A program made the position numbers and the translations under genes. Shown one piece after another: positions 27,859-37,687 of a stretch of 64,000 nt of DNA (position 1 is its first letter; every line of letters starts with the position of its first letter). This stretch comes from Cupriavidus sp. WKF15 (GTDB taxonomy: Bacteria; Pseudomonadota; Gammaproteobacteria; Burkholderiales; Burkholderiaceae). The stretch is from assembly GCF_029278605.1 (NCBI RefSeq), contig NZ_CP119572.1, positions 1,302,001 through 1,366,000 of the forward strand, in the 5' to 3' direction. The notes under the pieces were generated by a model, which worked only from the letters and a program-made list of their open reading frames with translations, did not search any database and was not told where the DNA came from.

Positions 27859-30711
27859 ATGATGCAGCAGTATCAGAGCAATTCGTATCTCTTCGGCGGC
27901 AACGCCCCGTACGTTGAAGAGCTGTACGAAGCCTATCTCCAGAACCCGACTTCGGTTCCCGACAACTGGCGCGCGTATTTCGACGCGATGCAGAACGTCC
28001 CCGCTGTCGACGGTTCCAATTCGCGTGACGTCCCGCACGCTCCCATCGTCGCCTCGTTCGCCGAGCGCGCCAAAGCTGGCCCCATCAGGACCATCGTTGC
28101 CTCGGCCGATTCCGATATGGGCCGCAAGCGCGTCGCTGCCACCCAGCTGATCGCCGCCTACCGCAACATCGGTTCGCACTGGGCCGACCTGGACCCGCTC
28201 AAGCGCCAGGAGCGTCCGCCCCTGCCGGATCTGGACCCGGCTTTCTATGGCTTCTCCGAAGCTGACCTCGATATCGTCTTCAATGCCAGCAACACCTACT
28301 TTGGCAAGGAGTCGATGAGCCTGCGCGAGTTGCTGAACAACCTGCGCGAAACCTACTGCGGCACCATCGGCGCCGAATTCATGTACGTGAGCGACCAGGC
28401 GCAGAAGCGCTGGTGGCAGGAACGCCTGGAATCCACGCGTTCCAAGCCGGTCTTCACGCTCGAAAAGAAGAAGCACATCCTGGACCGCCTGACGGCGGCC
28501 GAAGGCCTGGAGCGCTTCCTCCACACCAAGTACGTTGGCCAGAAGCGCTTCTCGCTGGAAGGTGGCGAGAGCTTCATCGCCGCGATGGACGAGCTGATCC
28601 AGGAATCGGGCAGCAAGGGTGTGCAGGAAATCGTGATCGGCATGGCCCACCGCGGCCGCCTGAACGTGCTGGTCAATACGCTGGGCAAGATGCCGGCCGA
28701 CCTGTTCGCCGAATTCGAAGGCAAGCACGTCGATGACCTGCCGGCCGGCGACGTCAAGTACCACAAGGGCTTCTCGAGCGATGTCTCGACCCCGGGCGGC
28801 CCGGTTCACCTGTCGCTCGCGTTCAACCCGTCGCACCTGGAAATCGTCAACCCGGTGGTCGAAGGCTCGGCCAAGGCCCGCCAGGAACGCCGTGGCGACG
28901 TCGGCCACAAGGAAGTGCTGCCGGTGCAGGTGCACGGCGACGCCGCCTTTGCCGGCCAGGGCGTGGTGATGGAGACGCTGAACCTCGCGCAGACCCGCGG
29001 CTACGGCACGGGCGGCACGATGCACATCGTCATCAACAACCAGATCGGCTTCACCACTTCCGATCCGCGCGACGCCCGTTCGACGCTGTACTGCACGGAC
29101 GTGGTCAAGATGATCGAGGCTCCGGTGCTGCACGTAAACGGCGACGATCCCGAGGCCGTGGTGTACGCCATGCAGCTGGCCGTGGACTTCCGCATGGAGT
29201 TCAACAAGGATGTCGTGGTCGACATCATCTGCTTCCGCAAGCTGGGTCACAACGAGCAGGACACCCCGGCCGTCACGCAGCCGCTGATGTACAAGAAGAT
29301 CAGCCAGCACCCGGGCACGCGCAAGCTGTACGCCGACAAGCTGGTTGCGCAGAACCTGGTCCCGGCCGAGTTCGGTGACGAGAAGGTCAAGGAATACCGC
29401 GCCGCAATGGACGCCGGCAAGCACACTGCCGACCCGGTCCTGTCGAACTTCAAGAACAAGTTCGCCGTGGACTGGATGCCGTTCCTGAACCGCAAGTGGA
29501 CCGACGCCGCCGACACCGCCGTGCCGGTGACCGAACTGAAGCGCCTGGCCGAACGCATCACCACCACGCCCGAGACGCTGAAGCTGCACCCGCTGGTGGA
29601 GAAGGTCGTCAAGGACCGCGCCAACATGGGTCGCGGCGAGCAGCCGCTGGACTGGGGCATGGGTGAGCACCTGGCCTTCGCTTCGCTGGTGTCGTCGGGC
29701 TATCCGGTGCGTATCACCGGCCAGGATGCCGGCCGCGGCACCTTCACCCATCGTCACGCCGTGCTGCATGACCAGGCCCGTGAGCGCTGGGATGCCGGCT
29801 CGTATGTGCCGCTGCAGAACGTGTCGGAAAACCAGGCACCGTTCACGGTGATCGACTCGGTGCTGTCGGAAGAAGCCGTGCTCGGCTTCGAATATGGCTA
29901 CTCGGCCGCCGAGCCGAACGCGATGGTGATCTGGGAAGCCCAGTTCGGCGACTTCGTCAACGGCGCCCAGGTGGTGATCGACCAGTTCATCTCGTCGGGT
30001 GAAGTGAAGTGGGGCCGCGCCTCGGGTCTGACCCTGATGCTGCCGCACGGCTACGAAGGCCAGGGTCCGGAGCACAGCTCGGCGCGTATCGAGCGTTTCC
30101 TGCAGCTTTGCGCGGACCACAACATGCAGGTCTGCCAGCCGACCACGCCGGCCCAGATCTTCCACTTGCTGCGCCGCCAGATGATCCGTCTGTTCCGCAA
30201 GCCGCTGGTGATCATGACGCCGAAGTCGCTGCTGCGTAACAAGGACGCCGTCTCGCCGCTGTCGGATCTGGCCAAGGGCCACTTCGAGACCGTGATCGCG
30301 GACCAGGAAGAACTGAACGCCAGCAAGGTCAAGCGCGTGATCATGTGCTCGGGCAAGGTCTACTACGACCTGGTCAACACGCGCAAGGAACGTGAGGCGA
30401 ATGACGCTGCCATCATCCGTCTGGAACAGCTGTATCCGTTCCCGCACAAGGCAGTGGCTGCAGAGCTCAAGAAGTACCCGAACGCCACCGAAATCGTGTG
30501 GTGCCAGGACGAGCCGCAGAACCAGGGTGCCTGGTTCTTCGTGCAGCACTACATCATGGAAAACATGACGGAAGGCCAGAAGCTCGGTTATGCCGGTCGC
30601 CCCGCATCCGCTTCGCCGGCGGTGGGCTACTACGCAAAGCACAACGAGCAACAGAAGGCGCTGCTGGACGCAGCTTTCGCCAAGCTCAAGGGCTTTGTCC
30701 TAACCAAGTAA
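27859..30711 (+). CDS. sucA: 2-oxoglutarate dehydrogenase E1 component
   Basis: Thiamine-diphosphate-dependent E1 of the TCA-cycle 2-oxoglutarate dehydrogenase complex: decarboxylates 2-oxoglutarate and passes the succinyl group to the E2 lipoate. The 950-residue protein starts with the E2-binding N-terminal segment (YLFGGNAPYVEELYEAYLQ) and shows GMAHRGRLNVL, GTGGTMHIVINNQIGFTTS with thiamine-binding residues, and LPHGYEGQGPEHSSARIERF near the C-terminus. Length matches E. coli SucA (933). It is followed after 87 bp by odhB. Confidence 0.98.
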   Translation: MMQQYQSNSYLFGGNAPYVEELYEAYLQNPTSVPDNWRAYFDAMQNVPAVDGSNSRDVPHAPIVASFAERAKAGPIRTIVASADSDMGRKRVAATQLIAAYRNIGSHWADLDPLKRQERPPLPDLDPAFYGFSEADLDIVFNASNTYFGKESMSLRELLNNLRETYCGTIGAEFMYVSDQAQKRWWQERLESTRSKPVFTLEKKKHILDRLTAAEGLERFLHTKYVGQKRFSLEGGESFIAAMDELIQESGSKGVQEIVIGMAHRGRLNVLVNTLGKMPADLFAEFEGKHVDDLPAGDVKYHKGFSSDVSTPGGPVHLSLAFNPSHLEIVNPVVEGSAKARQERRGDVGHKEVLPVQVHGDAAFAGQGVVMETLNLAQTRGYGTGGTMHIVINNQIGFTTSDPRDARSTLYCTDVVKMIEAPVLHVNGDDPEAVVYAMQLAVDFRMEFNKDVVVDIICFRKLGHNEQDTPAVTQPLMYKKISQHPGTRKLYADKLVAQNLVPAEFGDEKVKEYRAAMDAGKHTADPVLSNFKNKFAVDWMPFLNRKWTDAADTAVPVTELKRLAERITTTPETLKLHPLVEKVVKDRANMGRGEQPLDWGMGEHLAFASLVSSGYPVRITGQDAGRGTFTHRHAVLHDQARERWDAGSYVPLQNVSENQAPFTVIDSVLSEEAVLGFEYGYSAAEPNAMVIWEAQFGDFVNGAQVVIDQFISSGEVKWGRASGLTLMLPHGYEGQGPEHSSARIERFLQLCADHNMQVCQPTTPAQIFHLLRRQMIRLFRKPLVIMTPKSLLRNKDAVSPLSDLAKGHFETVIADQEELNASKVKRVIMCSGKVYYDLVNTRKEREANDAAIIRLEQLYPFPHKAVAAELKKYPNATEIVWCQDEPQNQGAWFFVQHYIMENMTEGQKLGYAGRPASASPAVGYYAKHNEQQKALLDAAFAKLKGFVLTK

Positions 30712-30720
30712 TTGTGGCAG

Positions 30721-30755
30721 CACGGCGGCGCTCGCAGGTGACCGCCGTGTTCTTT
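30721..30755 (+). terminator. Intercistronic hairpin between sucA and odhB
   Basis: An 8-bp stem (CACGGCGG 30721-30728 with CCGCCGTG 30742-30749) around a 13-nt loop is followed by TTCTTTT. It looks like a weak terminator and could adjust the ratio of E1 to E2 and E3 transcripts, or act as an mRNA processing or stability element. Confidence 0.5.
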
Positions 30756-30798
30756 TCTGCCTGAAGAACAAAACGCATACATCGAGGAATTCACAACC

Positions 30799-32043
30799 AT
30801 GGCTATTGTTGACGTCAAGGTTCCGCAACTGTCCGAATCGGTCGCCGAAGCGACCATGCTGAACTGGAAGAAGAAGCCTGGCGAAGCTGTCGCCCAGGAC
30901 GAGATCCTGATCGAGATCGAGACCGACAAGGTCGTGCTGGAAGTGCCGGCCCCGTCCGCCGGCGTGCTGTCGCAGATCGTCAAGAACGATGGCGACACCG
31001 TCGTGGCCGATGAGATCATCGCCAAGATCGATACCGAAGCCACCGCTGGCGCCGCTGCCCCCGCAGCCGCCGCACCGGCACCGGCCGCTGCTGCCCCGGC
31101 ACCTGCCGCCGCGGCCGCTGCTCCTGCCGCCGGCGCCGTTGCCATGCCTTCGGCTGCCAAGCTGATGGCTGAAGCCGGCCTGTCGGCTGGCCAGGTTGCC
31201 GGCACCGGCAAGGATGGCCGTATCACCAAGGGCGACGTGCTCGGCGCCTCGGCTCCCGCCGCCAAGGCTGCTCCGGCTCCTGCCGCTGCCAAGCCGGCCC
31301 TGCAGCAAGTCGCTGCCAACGTGGACTTTGCCGCCCTTGGCGACCGCCCGGAAGAGCGCGTGCCGATGAGCCGCCTGCGCGCCCGTATCGCCGAGCGCCT
31401 GCTGCAGTCGCAAGCCACCAACGCCATCCTCACCACCTTCAATGAAGTGAACATGAAGCCGGTGATGGACCTGCGCAACAAGTACAAGGACCGCTTCGAG
31501 AAGGAACACGGCGTGAAGCTGGGCTTCATGTCGTTCTTCGTCAAGGCAGCAGTCCATGCGCTGAAGAAGTTCCCGCTGATCAACGCCTCGATCGACGGTA
31601 ACGACATCGTCTACCACGGCTACTTCGACATCGGTATCGCCGTCGGTTCGCCGCGTGGCCTGGTCGTGCCGATCCTGCGCAATGCCGACCAGATGAGCCT
31701 GGCCGACATCGAGAAGAAGATCGCCGAGTTCGGCGTCAAGGCACGTGACGGCAAGCTGTCGCTGGAAGAGCTGACCGGCGGTACCTTCTCGATCTCCAAC
31801 GGCGGCGTGTTCGGCTCGATGCTGTCGACCCCGATCATCAACCCGCCGCAATCGGCCATCCTGGGCGTGCACGCGACCAAGGACCGCCCGGTGGTGGAAG
31901 ACGGCCAGATCGTGATCCGCCCGATGAACTACCTGGCCATGTCCTACGACCACCGCATCATCGACGGCCGCGAAGCCGTGCTGGGCCTGGTCGCGATGAA
32001 GGACGCGCTGGAAGACCCGTCGCGCCTGCTGCTGGACCTGTAA
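30799..32043 (+). CDS. odhB: Dihydrolipoyllysine succinyltransferase, E2 of 2-oxoglutarate dehydrogenase
   Basis: Core E2 that transfers succinyl from lipoate to CoA. The 414-residue protein has one lipoyl domain with the modified lysine in [12 protein letters not shown] (K44), an Ala/Pro linker (about 76-115), a peripheral-subunit-binding domain ([20 protein letters not shown]), a second Ala/Pro linker and the catalytic domain ending in [16 protein letters not shown] with the active His and Asp. Length is close to E. coli SucB (405). Confidence 0.97.
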   Translation: MAIVDVKVPQLSESVAEATMLNWKKKPGEAVAQDEILIEIETDKVVLEVPAPSAGVLSQIVKNDGDTVVADEIIAKIDTEATAGAAAPAAAAPAPAAAAPAPAAAAAAPAAGAVAMPSAAKLMAEAGLSAGQVAGTGKDGRITKGDVLGASAPAAKAAPAPAAAKPALQQVAANVDFAALGDRPEERVPMSRLRARIAERLLQSQATNAILTTFNEVNMKPVMDLRNKYKDRFEKEHGVKLGFMSFFVKAAVHALKKFPLINASIDGNDIVYHGYFDIGIAVGSPRGLVVPILRNADQMSLADIEKKIAEFGVKARDGKLSLEELTGGTFSISNGGVFGSMLSTPIINPPQSAILGVHATKDRPVVEDGQIVIRPMNYLAMSYDHRIIDGREAVLGLVAMKDALEDPSRLLLDL

Positions 32044-32053
32044 GAAACGGTCC

Positions 32054-32076
32054 CCCCGCGCGCCTGCCGCGCGGGG
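32054..32076 (+). other. GC-rich hairpin between odhB and lpdA
   Basis: A perfect 9-bp stem (CCCCGCGCG with CGCGCGGGG) on a 5-nt loop, 11 bp after the odhB stop, with no T-tract. It is more likely an mRNA stability or processing element than a terminator. Confidence 0.5.
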
Positions 32077-32141
32077 TGCGCTCCCCAGTGTTGACGGTGC
32101 GCACGGCACATGCTGCCGATGGCGCCCACAAAGGAATTTCC

Positions 32142-33566
32142 ATGAGCAAACAATTCGACGTGCTGGTGATCGGTGCCGGCCCCGGCGGCTATATCGCCGC
32201 GATCCGAGCCGGTCAGCTTGGCCTGAACGTGGCCTGCTGCGAAGGCAACGCCTACGACGATCCCAAGAACGAACCGCGCCTGGGCGGCACCTGCCTGAAC
32301 GTGGGTTGCATTCCCTCGAAGGCGCTGCTGGCTTCCTCGGAAGAATTCGAGAACGCCCAGCATCACCTGGCCGACCACGGCATCACCGTGGGCGACGTCA
32401 AGGTCGACGTGTCCAAGATGCTCAAGCGCAAGGACGACATCGTCGGCAAGATGACCAAGGGCATCGAGTTCCTGTTCCGCAAGAACAAGGTGACGCTGCT
32501 CAAGGGCTACGGCAAGTTCGTCGGCAAGACCGCTGAGGGCTTCCAGGTCGAGATCGCCGGTGAAGTCGTGACTGCCAAGCAGGTCATCATCGCCACCGGT
32601 TCCAAGGCTCGCCACCTGCCGGGCATCAAGGTCGACAACGACCTGGTCAGCGATAACGAGGGCGCGCTCAAGTTCCCCGCAGTGCCGAAGAAGCTGGGTG
32701 TGATCGGCGCCGGCGTGATCGGCCTGGAGCTGGGTTCGGTGTGGCGCCGCCTGGGTTCGGACGTGACCGTGCTGGAAGCGCTGCCCGCCTTCCTGGGCGC
32801 CGCCGACGAAGGCGTGGCCAAGGAAGCCCAGAAGCAACTGACCAAGCAGGGCCTGAAGTTCAGCCTCGGCGTGAACGTGAACGAAGTGACGACCGGCAAG
32901 AATGGCGTCACCGTCAAGTACACCGACAAGGATGGCGCCGCGCAGACGCTGGAAGTCGATCGCCTGATCGTGTCGGTCGGCCGCGTGCCCAACACCGACA
33001 ACCTGGGCCTGGACGCTGTCGGCCTGGCGGTCGATCAGCGCGGTTTCATCGAAGTGGACGAGCACTGTGCCACCAAGGTGCCGGGGCTGTGGGCCATCGG
33101 CGACGTGGTGCGCGGCCCGATGCTGGCGCACAAGGCTGAGGACGAAGGCGTGGCCGTGGCCGAGCGCATCGTCGGCCAGAAGCCGCACATCGACTACAAC
33201 TGCGTGCCGTGGGTAATCTACACCTTCCCGGAAATCGCATGGGTCGGCAAGACCGAAGCCCAGCTCAAGGCCGAAGGCCGCGAGTACAAGGCGGGCCAGT
33301 TCCCGTTCATTGCCAACGGCCGTGCACTGGGCATGGGCCACTCGGACGGCTTCGTCAAGATGCTGGCCGACGCCAAGACCGACGAGATCCTGGGCGTGCA
33401 CATCGTTGCAGCCAACGCGTCGGACCTGATTGCCGAAGCCGTTGTGGCGATGGAATTCAAGGCCGCGAGCGAAGACATCGGCCGCGTCTGCCATCCGCAC
33501 CCGTCGATGTCGGAAGTCATGCGCGAAGCCGCGCTGGCCGTCGACAAGCGACAGCTCAATATGTAA
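32142..33566 (+). CDS. lpdA: Dihydrolipoyl dehydrogenase (E3)
   Basis: FAD enzyme that reoxidises dihydrolipoate of E2 and makes NADH. The 474-residue protein shows the FAD-binding VIGAGPGGYIAAIRA at the start, the redox disulfide GGTCLNVGCIPSK (C51, C56), an NAD-binding GVIGAGVIGLELGSVWRRLG and the catalytic HPHPSMSE near the C-terminus. The ATG at 32142 is chosen since the conserved FAD motif begins there; a 22-codon extension is open upstream. Last gene of the complex; a terminator follows. Confidence 0.97.
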   Translation: MSKQFDVLVIGAGPGGYIAAIRAGQLGLNVACCEGNAYDDPKNEPRLGGTCLNVGCIPSKALLASSEEFENAQHHLADHGITVGDVKVDVSKMLKRKDDIVGKMTKGIEFLFRKNKVTLLKGYGKFVGKTAEGFQVEIAGEVVTAKQVIIATGSKARHLPGIKVDNDLVSDNEGALKFPAVPKKLGVIGAGVIGLELGSVWRRLGSDVTVLEALPAFLGAADEGVAKEAQKQLTKQGLKFSLGVNVNEVTTGKNGVTVKYTDKDGAAQTLEVDRLIVSVGRVPNTDNLGLDAVGLAVDQRGFIEVDEHCATKVPGLWAIGDVVRGPMLAHKAEDEGVAVAERIVGQKPHIDYNCVPWVIYTFPEIAWVGKTEAQLKAEGREYKAGQFPFIANGRALGMGHSDGFVKMLADAKTDEILGVHIVAANASDLIAEAVVAMEFKAASEDIGRVCHPHPSMSEVMREAALAVDKRQLNM

Positions 33567-33594
33567 GGCAACTGCCCGCATTTGCCTGAGCACC

Positions 33595-33623
33595 GGCGCG
33601 CCGCAACAGCGGCGCGCCGTTTT
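33595..33623 (+). terminator. Rho-independent terminator after lpdA
   Basis: A perfect 10-bp stem (GGCGCGCCGC with GCGGCGCGCC) on an AACA loop is followed by GTTTTC. It closes the sucA-odhB-lpdA operon. Confidence 0.75.
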
Positions 33624-33716
33624 CACTTGCGAACCATGCCGGATCGAGACGACCGGGCATGGCCGAGGAGGGTGCGGCCGCACTTTCCGCGCGCAGTCCA
33701 GAACGAAACAGCCAGC

Positions 33717-34814
33717 ATGAACGTCAGCGAGTACTACGAGAAGGAACTGAAGGAACGCGGCTACCATTCCGACGAGGCGCAACTGCGCGCCGTGGCCCGC
33801 CTGCAGCAGTGCTATGACGAATGGGTGGCCTACAAGAGCCGCCGCAGCAGTGCCATCCGCAAGCTGCTGGTGCGCCCGGAAGTGCCCAAGGGCGTGTATA
33901 TGTGGGGCGGGGTGGGGCGCGGGAAGTCCTTCCTGATGGACAGCTTCTATACCTGCGTCCCGGTAGTGCGAAAGACGCGCCTGCATTTCCACGAATTCAT
34001 GCGCGAAGTGCATCGCCAACTGGAAGAGCTGCGCGGCCGGCCCGACCCGCTGGACGAACTGGCCAAGCGGATTGCGAGGCGCTACCGCCTGATCTGCTTC
34101 GATGAATTCCATGTCAATGACGTCGCCGATGCGATGATGCTGCACCGGCTGCTGCAACAGTTGTTCGAGAACGGCGTGCAGTTCGTCATGACGTCCAATT
34201 ACCGGCCCGACCTGCTTTACCCGGACGGGTTGCACCGCGACCGTGTGCTGCCGGCCATCGCGTTGCTCCAGCAGAAGCTCGACGTGCTCAATGTCGATGC
34301 CGGGATCGACTATCGCAAGCGCGCTTTGGAACAGGTGGAGGCCTATCACACGCCGCTCGATGCCAAGGCGAATTCGGCGCTCCGCGATGCCTTTACCGCC
34401 ATCGCTGGCGTGGCGGACGAGTCGCCGCTGCTGCATATCGAGCATCGCGAGTTGCGCGCGCTGCGCAAGGCCAATGGCGTGGTCTGGTTCGACTTTGCCA
34501 CGCTGTGCGGCGGCCCGCGCTCGCAGAATGACTACCTGGAGCTGGCCTCCCAGTTCCATACGGTGATTTTGTCGGATGTTCCACGTATGACGCCGAGGAT
34601 GTCTTCGGAAGCACGTCGTTTCACGTGGCTGATCGATGTGTTCTACGACCACAAGGTCAAGCTGCTGATGTCGGCCGAAGTCCCGGCGGATGAGCTTTAC
34701 GTCGAGGGCCAGATGGCCAATGAATTTCATCGAACGGTGTCGCGCATTATCGAGATGCAGTCACGGGAGTATCTGGAAGCCGAGCGCCGGACCATGGACA
34801 CCTCGCTGACCTGA
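33717..34814 (+). CDS. zapE: Cell division protein ZapE (AFG1-like ATPase)
   Basis: 365-residue AFG1/ZapE-family ATPase; in E. coli it is associated with the Z-ring during oxygen limitation or stress (family knowledge). Walker A is GGVGRGKS (64-71), Walker B RLICFDEFHVND, and a sensor segment FVMTSNYRPDLLYPDG follows. Length matches ZapE (375). The ATG at 33717 opens the MNVSEYYEKELKERGYHSD family start. Its position before the oxygen-controlled cbb3 genes is suggestive only. Confidence 0.95.
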   Translation: MNVSEYYEKELKERGYHSDEAQLRAVARLQQCYDEWVAYKSRRSSAIRKLLVRPEVPKGVYMWGGVGRGKSFLMDSFYTCVPVVRKTRLHFHEFMREVHRQLEELRGRPDPLDELAKRIARRYRLICFDEFHVNDVADAMMLHRLLQQLFENGVQFVMTSNYRPDLLYPDGLHRDRVLPAIALLQQKLDVLNVDAGIDYRKRALEQVEAYHTPLDAKANSALRDAFTAIAGVADESPLLHIEHRELRALRKANGVVWFDFATLCGGPRSQNDYLELASQFHTVILSDVPRMTPRMSSEARRFTWLIDVFYDHKVKLLMSAEVPADELYVEGQMANEFHRTVSRIIEMQSREYLEAERRTMDTSLT

Positions 34815-34853
34815 GCGTTGCGCGCCGGGTCTGGTCAGCCAGCCCGGCCGCTC

Positions 34854-34867
34854 TTGACTTAAATCAA
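34854..34867. promoter_or_regulatory. FNR box upstream of ccoI
   Basis: TTGACTTAAATCAA matches the FNR/ANR consensus TTGAT-N4-ATCAA at nine of ten bases. The centre (34860.5) is 41.5 bp upstream of a start near 34902, and a -10-like CATATA lies at 34886-34891. This is the class II activator arrangement, so ccoI should rise when oxygen falls. The fnr gene lies 8 kb downstream. Confidence 0.8.
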
Positions 34868-34874
34868 GGCCGAT

Positions 34875-34920
34875 ATGGAGATCGGCATATACCCTCCAAC
34901 GGGTAAAAAAAGATCTCCAT
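34875..34920. repeat. Inverted repeat overlapping the ccoI start codon
   Basis: ATGGAGATC (34875-34883) is repeated exactly inverted as GATCTCCAT (34912-34920), whose last two bases are the first two of the ccoI ATG. The predicted FNR-dependent start (about 34902) lies inside the 28-nt loop, so only longer transcripts could fold it. Confidence 0.45.
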
Positions 34921-37483
34921 GTCCGCCCCGAACGCCAGTCTTCTTGCCGACGCCCCGTCGTCCGCATTCCAGCAAGCCCCCGCCAGTCGCTCTGCGCCTG
35001 TGATGGCGCAGCATGCCGCGCAGCCGGCATGTTTCCATTGCGGCCAACCCGTGATTGCAGGCCAGGAAATGTCCGAGGACTTGGACGGCCAGCGGCGCGT
35101 GTTCTGCTGTGGCGGTTGTCAGTCGTTGGCACGCACGCTGCACTCCGCCGGCTTTGCCCATCTCTATGGCGACGAAGCGCGCTTTGCCCGGCCCATCGAC
35201 GATGCCGCAAGGCGGGAATCGGAGCCCGTATGGGCCGCCTACGACACGCCGGAGTTGCGCAGCCAGTTCGTGCGGCCGCTCGATGGCGGTCGCGCCGAGA
35301 TCACGCTGGCCCCTGAGAATATCCGCTGTGCGGCGTGTGCGTGGCTGATCGAGCAGCATCTGGGACGCCTGCCCGGTGTCGAATCCACGATTGCGAATGT
35401 GGCGACACGCCGCGTTGTCGTGCGCTGGCGCGAGGCGGATCAGGCAGTTTCCGGCTTGCTCGCCGCGCTTGCCGATATCGGTTACGTAGCCTGGCCATTC
35501 GAAGTTTCCCGCAGCGACCAGGCCGACCGCCGCGCCCGGCGAAGCTTGCTGATGCGCATGGCCGTGGCCATGCTCGGCATGATGCAGGTGATGATGTACG
35601 CATGGCCCATCTACTCCCATGAGGCCACCATCGACCCCGGCCAGCTTCAGTTGATGCGCTGGGCCAGCCTGGCGCTGACGCTGCCAGTCGTTTTCTATTC
35701 CGCTTCGCCAATTTTCTCCGGTGCCTGGCGTAGCCTGCGCCAGCGGCACATGGGCATGGATGTGCCCGTCGCGCTTGGTGTTGCTGCCGGGTTTGCCGCC
35801 AGTGCGGTGGCGACGGTACGGGGAGTGGGGGAGGTTTACTTCGATTCGGTGACGATGTTTGTCGCCTTCCTGCTGGCAGCCCGCTATCTCGAGTTGCGTG
35901 TGCGGCAGGCGTCGCGCAGCGGCGCAGAAATGCTGGCGCGACAGTTGCCGGCCACGTGTGAGCGGCTTGGCGCGGACGGCTCGGCCGCGGAGCGCGTACC
36001 GGTTGCGCGCTTGCGGCAGGGCGACCGTATCCGTGTCAGGGCAGGCGAGATTATCCCGGCCGATGGCACCATCGTTTCGGGTGCCAGTGAACTTGACGAA
36101 TCCATGCTGACCGGCGAGAGCCGGCCCGTGCACCGCACCGTGGGCGACGCTGCGCTGGCCGGCTGCTACAACACGGCCAGCCCGCTGGAAATCTCGGTTG
36201 ACCGCGTCGGCGCGGGCACTCGCCTGGCCGAAATCGTGGCCGTGCTGGACCGCGCACTGGCGGAAAAGCCGCGGCTTGCGGCCCTGGCCGATCGTGTTGC
36301 CGGCTGGTTCGTCGCGACGCTGCTGGCGCTGGCGGCATTGACCGGCATCGTATGGGCGCTCTGGATCGATCCTTCGCGAGCCTTGCTGGTCACTGTCGCG
36401 GTGCTTGTCGTCAGCTGTCCGTGCGCGCTTTCGCTGGCCACGCCGGCGGCGTTGGCAGCGGCTGGCGCGGCGTTGTCCCGGCGCGGCCTGCTGCTAACCC
36501 GGTCGCACGCGTTGGAGACGCTCGCGCGCGTGACAGATGTCGTACTGGACAAGACCGGCACCCTCACAGAGGGGTGTTTTGTCCTAACAGGGCAGCAAAT
36601 GCTCGGGGTGGCGCCTGCCGACTATTGCCTGGCACTGGCGGCGGCCCTGGAAGCGGACAGCGAGCATCCGATTGGACGGGCCTTTGTCGGCGCGGCTGCA
36701 GAGGCAGGCATCGATGGCGGTCTGCTGTCCGTGGCCGCCGTGGCCAATGTGCCGGGACAGGGCGTTCAGGCGGAAATTGACGGCAAGCGTTACCGCCTGG
36801 GGCGTGCCGCCTTTGTGGCTGAGATCGGCAGGTCAAACGTCACGGCGGCGATGCGGGAAGCGGACGCCGCACGGATTCCTGGCGCGACGCAAGTATGGCT
36901 TGGCGCGGAAGACGGCATGCTGGCCATGTTCGATCTGTCCGACCGGGCACGAGAATCGACTCCGCAACTGCTTGAAGCGCTGCGCCGATATGGCGCGCGT
37001 TGCCATCTGGTCAGCGGCGACAGCGTCGCGACGGTGCAGTGGTGGGCTTCGCACTTCGGCATGGAGTGCGCCCGCGGCGCGGTATCCCCCGAAGGCAAGC
37101 GTGAGTATGTCGCGCGGCTCCAGCGCGAGGGCGCCGTGGTGCTGGCTGTGGGCGACGGCATTAACGACGCGCCCGTGCTGGCACAAGCGCAAGTGTCCAT
37201 CGCCATCGGCAGTGGCGCGCCGCTCGCGCAGGCAGGGGCTGACGCCGTCCTGACGCACGGAAATGTGGCCGAAATCGCCCGGGCGATCGAGCTGGCACGG
37301 CAGACCCGCCGCGTAGTGCGGCAGAACCTTGGCTGGGCCTTCTTCTACAACGTGCTTGCCATCCCGCTGGCGGCCTCGGGTTTTGTCACGGCATGGATGG
37401 CCGGAATTGGCATGTCGGTATCGTCGCTGCTGGTGGTGGCCAATGCCTGGCGCCTGCTGCGCGCGGGCAGAAAAGGAGTCTAG
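34919..37483 (+). CDS. ccoI: Copper-transporting P-type ATPase CcoI/FixI, cbb3 oxidase assembly
   Basis: P1B-type ATPase in the inner membrane that supplies copper for the CuB site of cbb3 oxidase. The 854-residue protein has an N-terminal metal-binding region with C-x2-C (38-41) and a Cys-rich FCCGGC (62-67), an HMA domain with CAAC (137-140), eight expected spans, the CPC membrane motif (500-502), the phosphorylated Asp in DKTGTLT (D544) and the GDGINDAPVL hinge. Length and N-terminal cysteine cluster identify CcoI rather than CopA. It is 2 bp ahead of ccoS. Confidence 0.95.
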   Translation: MSAPNASLLADAPSSAFQQAPASRSAPVMAQHAAQPACFHCGQPVIAGQEMSEDLDGQRRVFCCGGCQSLARTLHSAGFAHLYGDEARFARPIDDAARRESEPVWAAYDTPELRSQFVRPLDGGRAEITLAPENIRCAACAWLIEQHLGRLPGVESTIANVATRRVVVRWREADQAVSGLLAALADIGYVAWPFEVSRSDQADRRARRSLLMRMAVAMLGMMQVMMYAWPIYSHEATIDPGQLQLMRWASLALTLPVVFYSASPIFSGAWRSLRQRHMGMDVPVALGVAAGFAASAVATVRGVGEVYFDSVTMFVAFLLAARYLELRVRQASRSGAEMLARQLPATCERLGADGSAAERVPVARLRQGDRIRVRAGEIIPADGTIVSGASELDESMLTGESRPVHRTVGDAALAGCYNTASPLEISVDRVGAGTRLAEIVAVLDRALAEKPRLAALADRVAGWFVATLLALAALTGIVWALWIDPSRALLVTVAVLVVSCPCALSLATPAALAAAGAALSRRGLLLTRSHALETLARVTDVVLDKTGTLTEGCFVLTGQQMLGVAPADYCLALAAALEADSEHPIGRAFVGAAAEAGIDGGLLSVAAVANVPGQGVQAEIDGKRYRLGRAAFVAEIGRSNVTAAMREADAARIPGATQVWLGAEDGMLAMFDLSDRARESTPQLLEALRRYGARCHLVSGDSVATVQWWASHFGMECARGAVSPEGKREYVARLQREGAVVLAVGDGINDAPVLAQAQVSIAIGSGAPLAQAGADAVLTHGNVAEIARAIELARQTRRVVRQNLGWAFFYNVLAIPLAASGFVTAWMAGIGMSVSSLLVVANAWRLLRAGRKGV

Positions 37484-37485
37484 GA

Positions 37486-37632
37486 ATGGAAACACTGTAC
37501 CTGCTGGTGCCCATGAGCCTGGTTCTTGTCGTTGTCATCGCCGGTGCCCTCTGGTGGGCCCTGCACGCCGGCCAGTACGACGATCTCGACAGGCCCGGGG
37601 AAGCCATTCTGCTGGACAACGACAAGCCCTGA
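37486..37632 (+). CDS. ccoS: Cytochrome oxidase maturation protein CcoS
   Basis: 48-residue protein with one membrane span (LVPMSLVLVVVIAGALWWAL) and a short acidic tail containing QYDDLDRPGEAILLD, the CcoS signature. It is required for inserting cofactors into the CcoN subunit in related bacteria (family knowledge). It follows ccoI after 2 bp with AGGAG before the ATG, in the standard order. Confidence 0.92.
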   Translation: METLYLLVPMSLVLVVVIAGALWWALHAGQYDDLDRPGEAILLDNDKP

Positions 37633-37687
37633 AAGGGCGCCGCCGACTTGCCGTGCCGAGATAGGTTCAAGGGGGCACCTGTGCAAC

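Noticed and set aside
27790..30651. A 953-codon frame antisense to sucA.
   Set aside because: sucA is certain on the plus strand; this frame is a codon-bias artefact.
31944..34730. A 928-codon frame antisense to lpdA and zapE.
   Set aside because: Crosses two well-supported genes and their terminator; no conserved motif.
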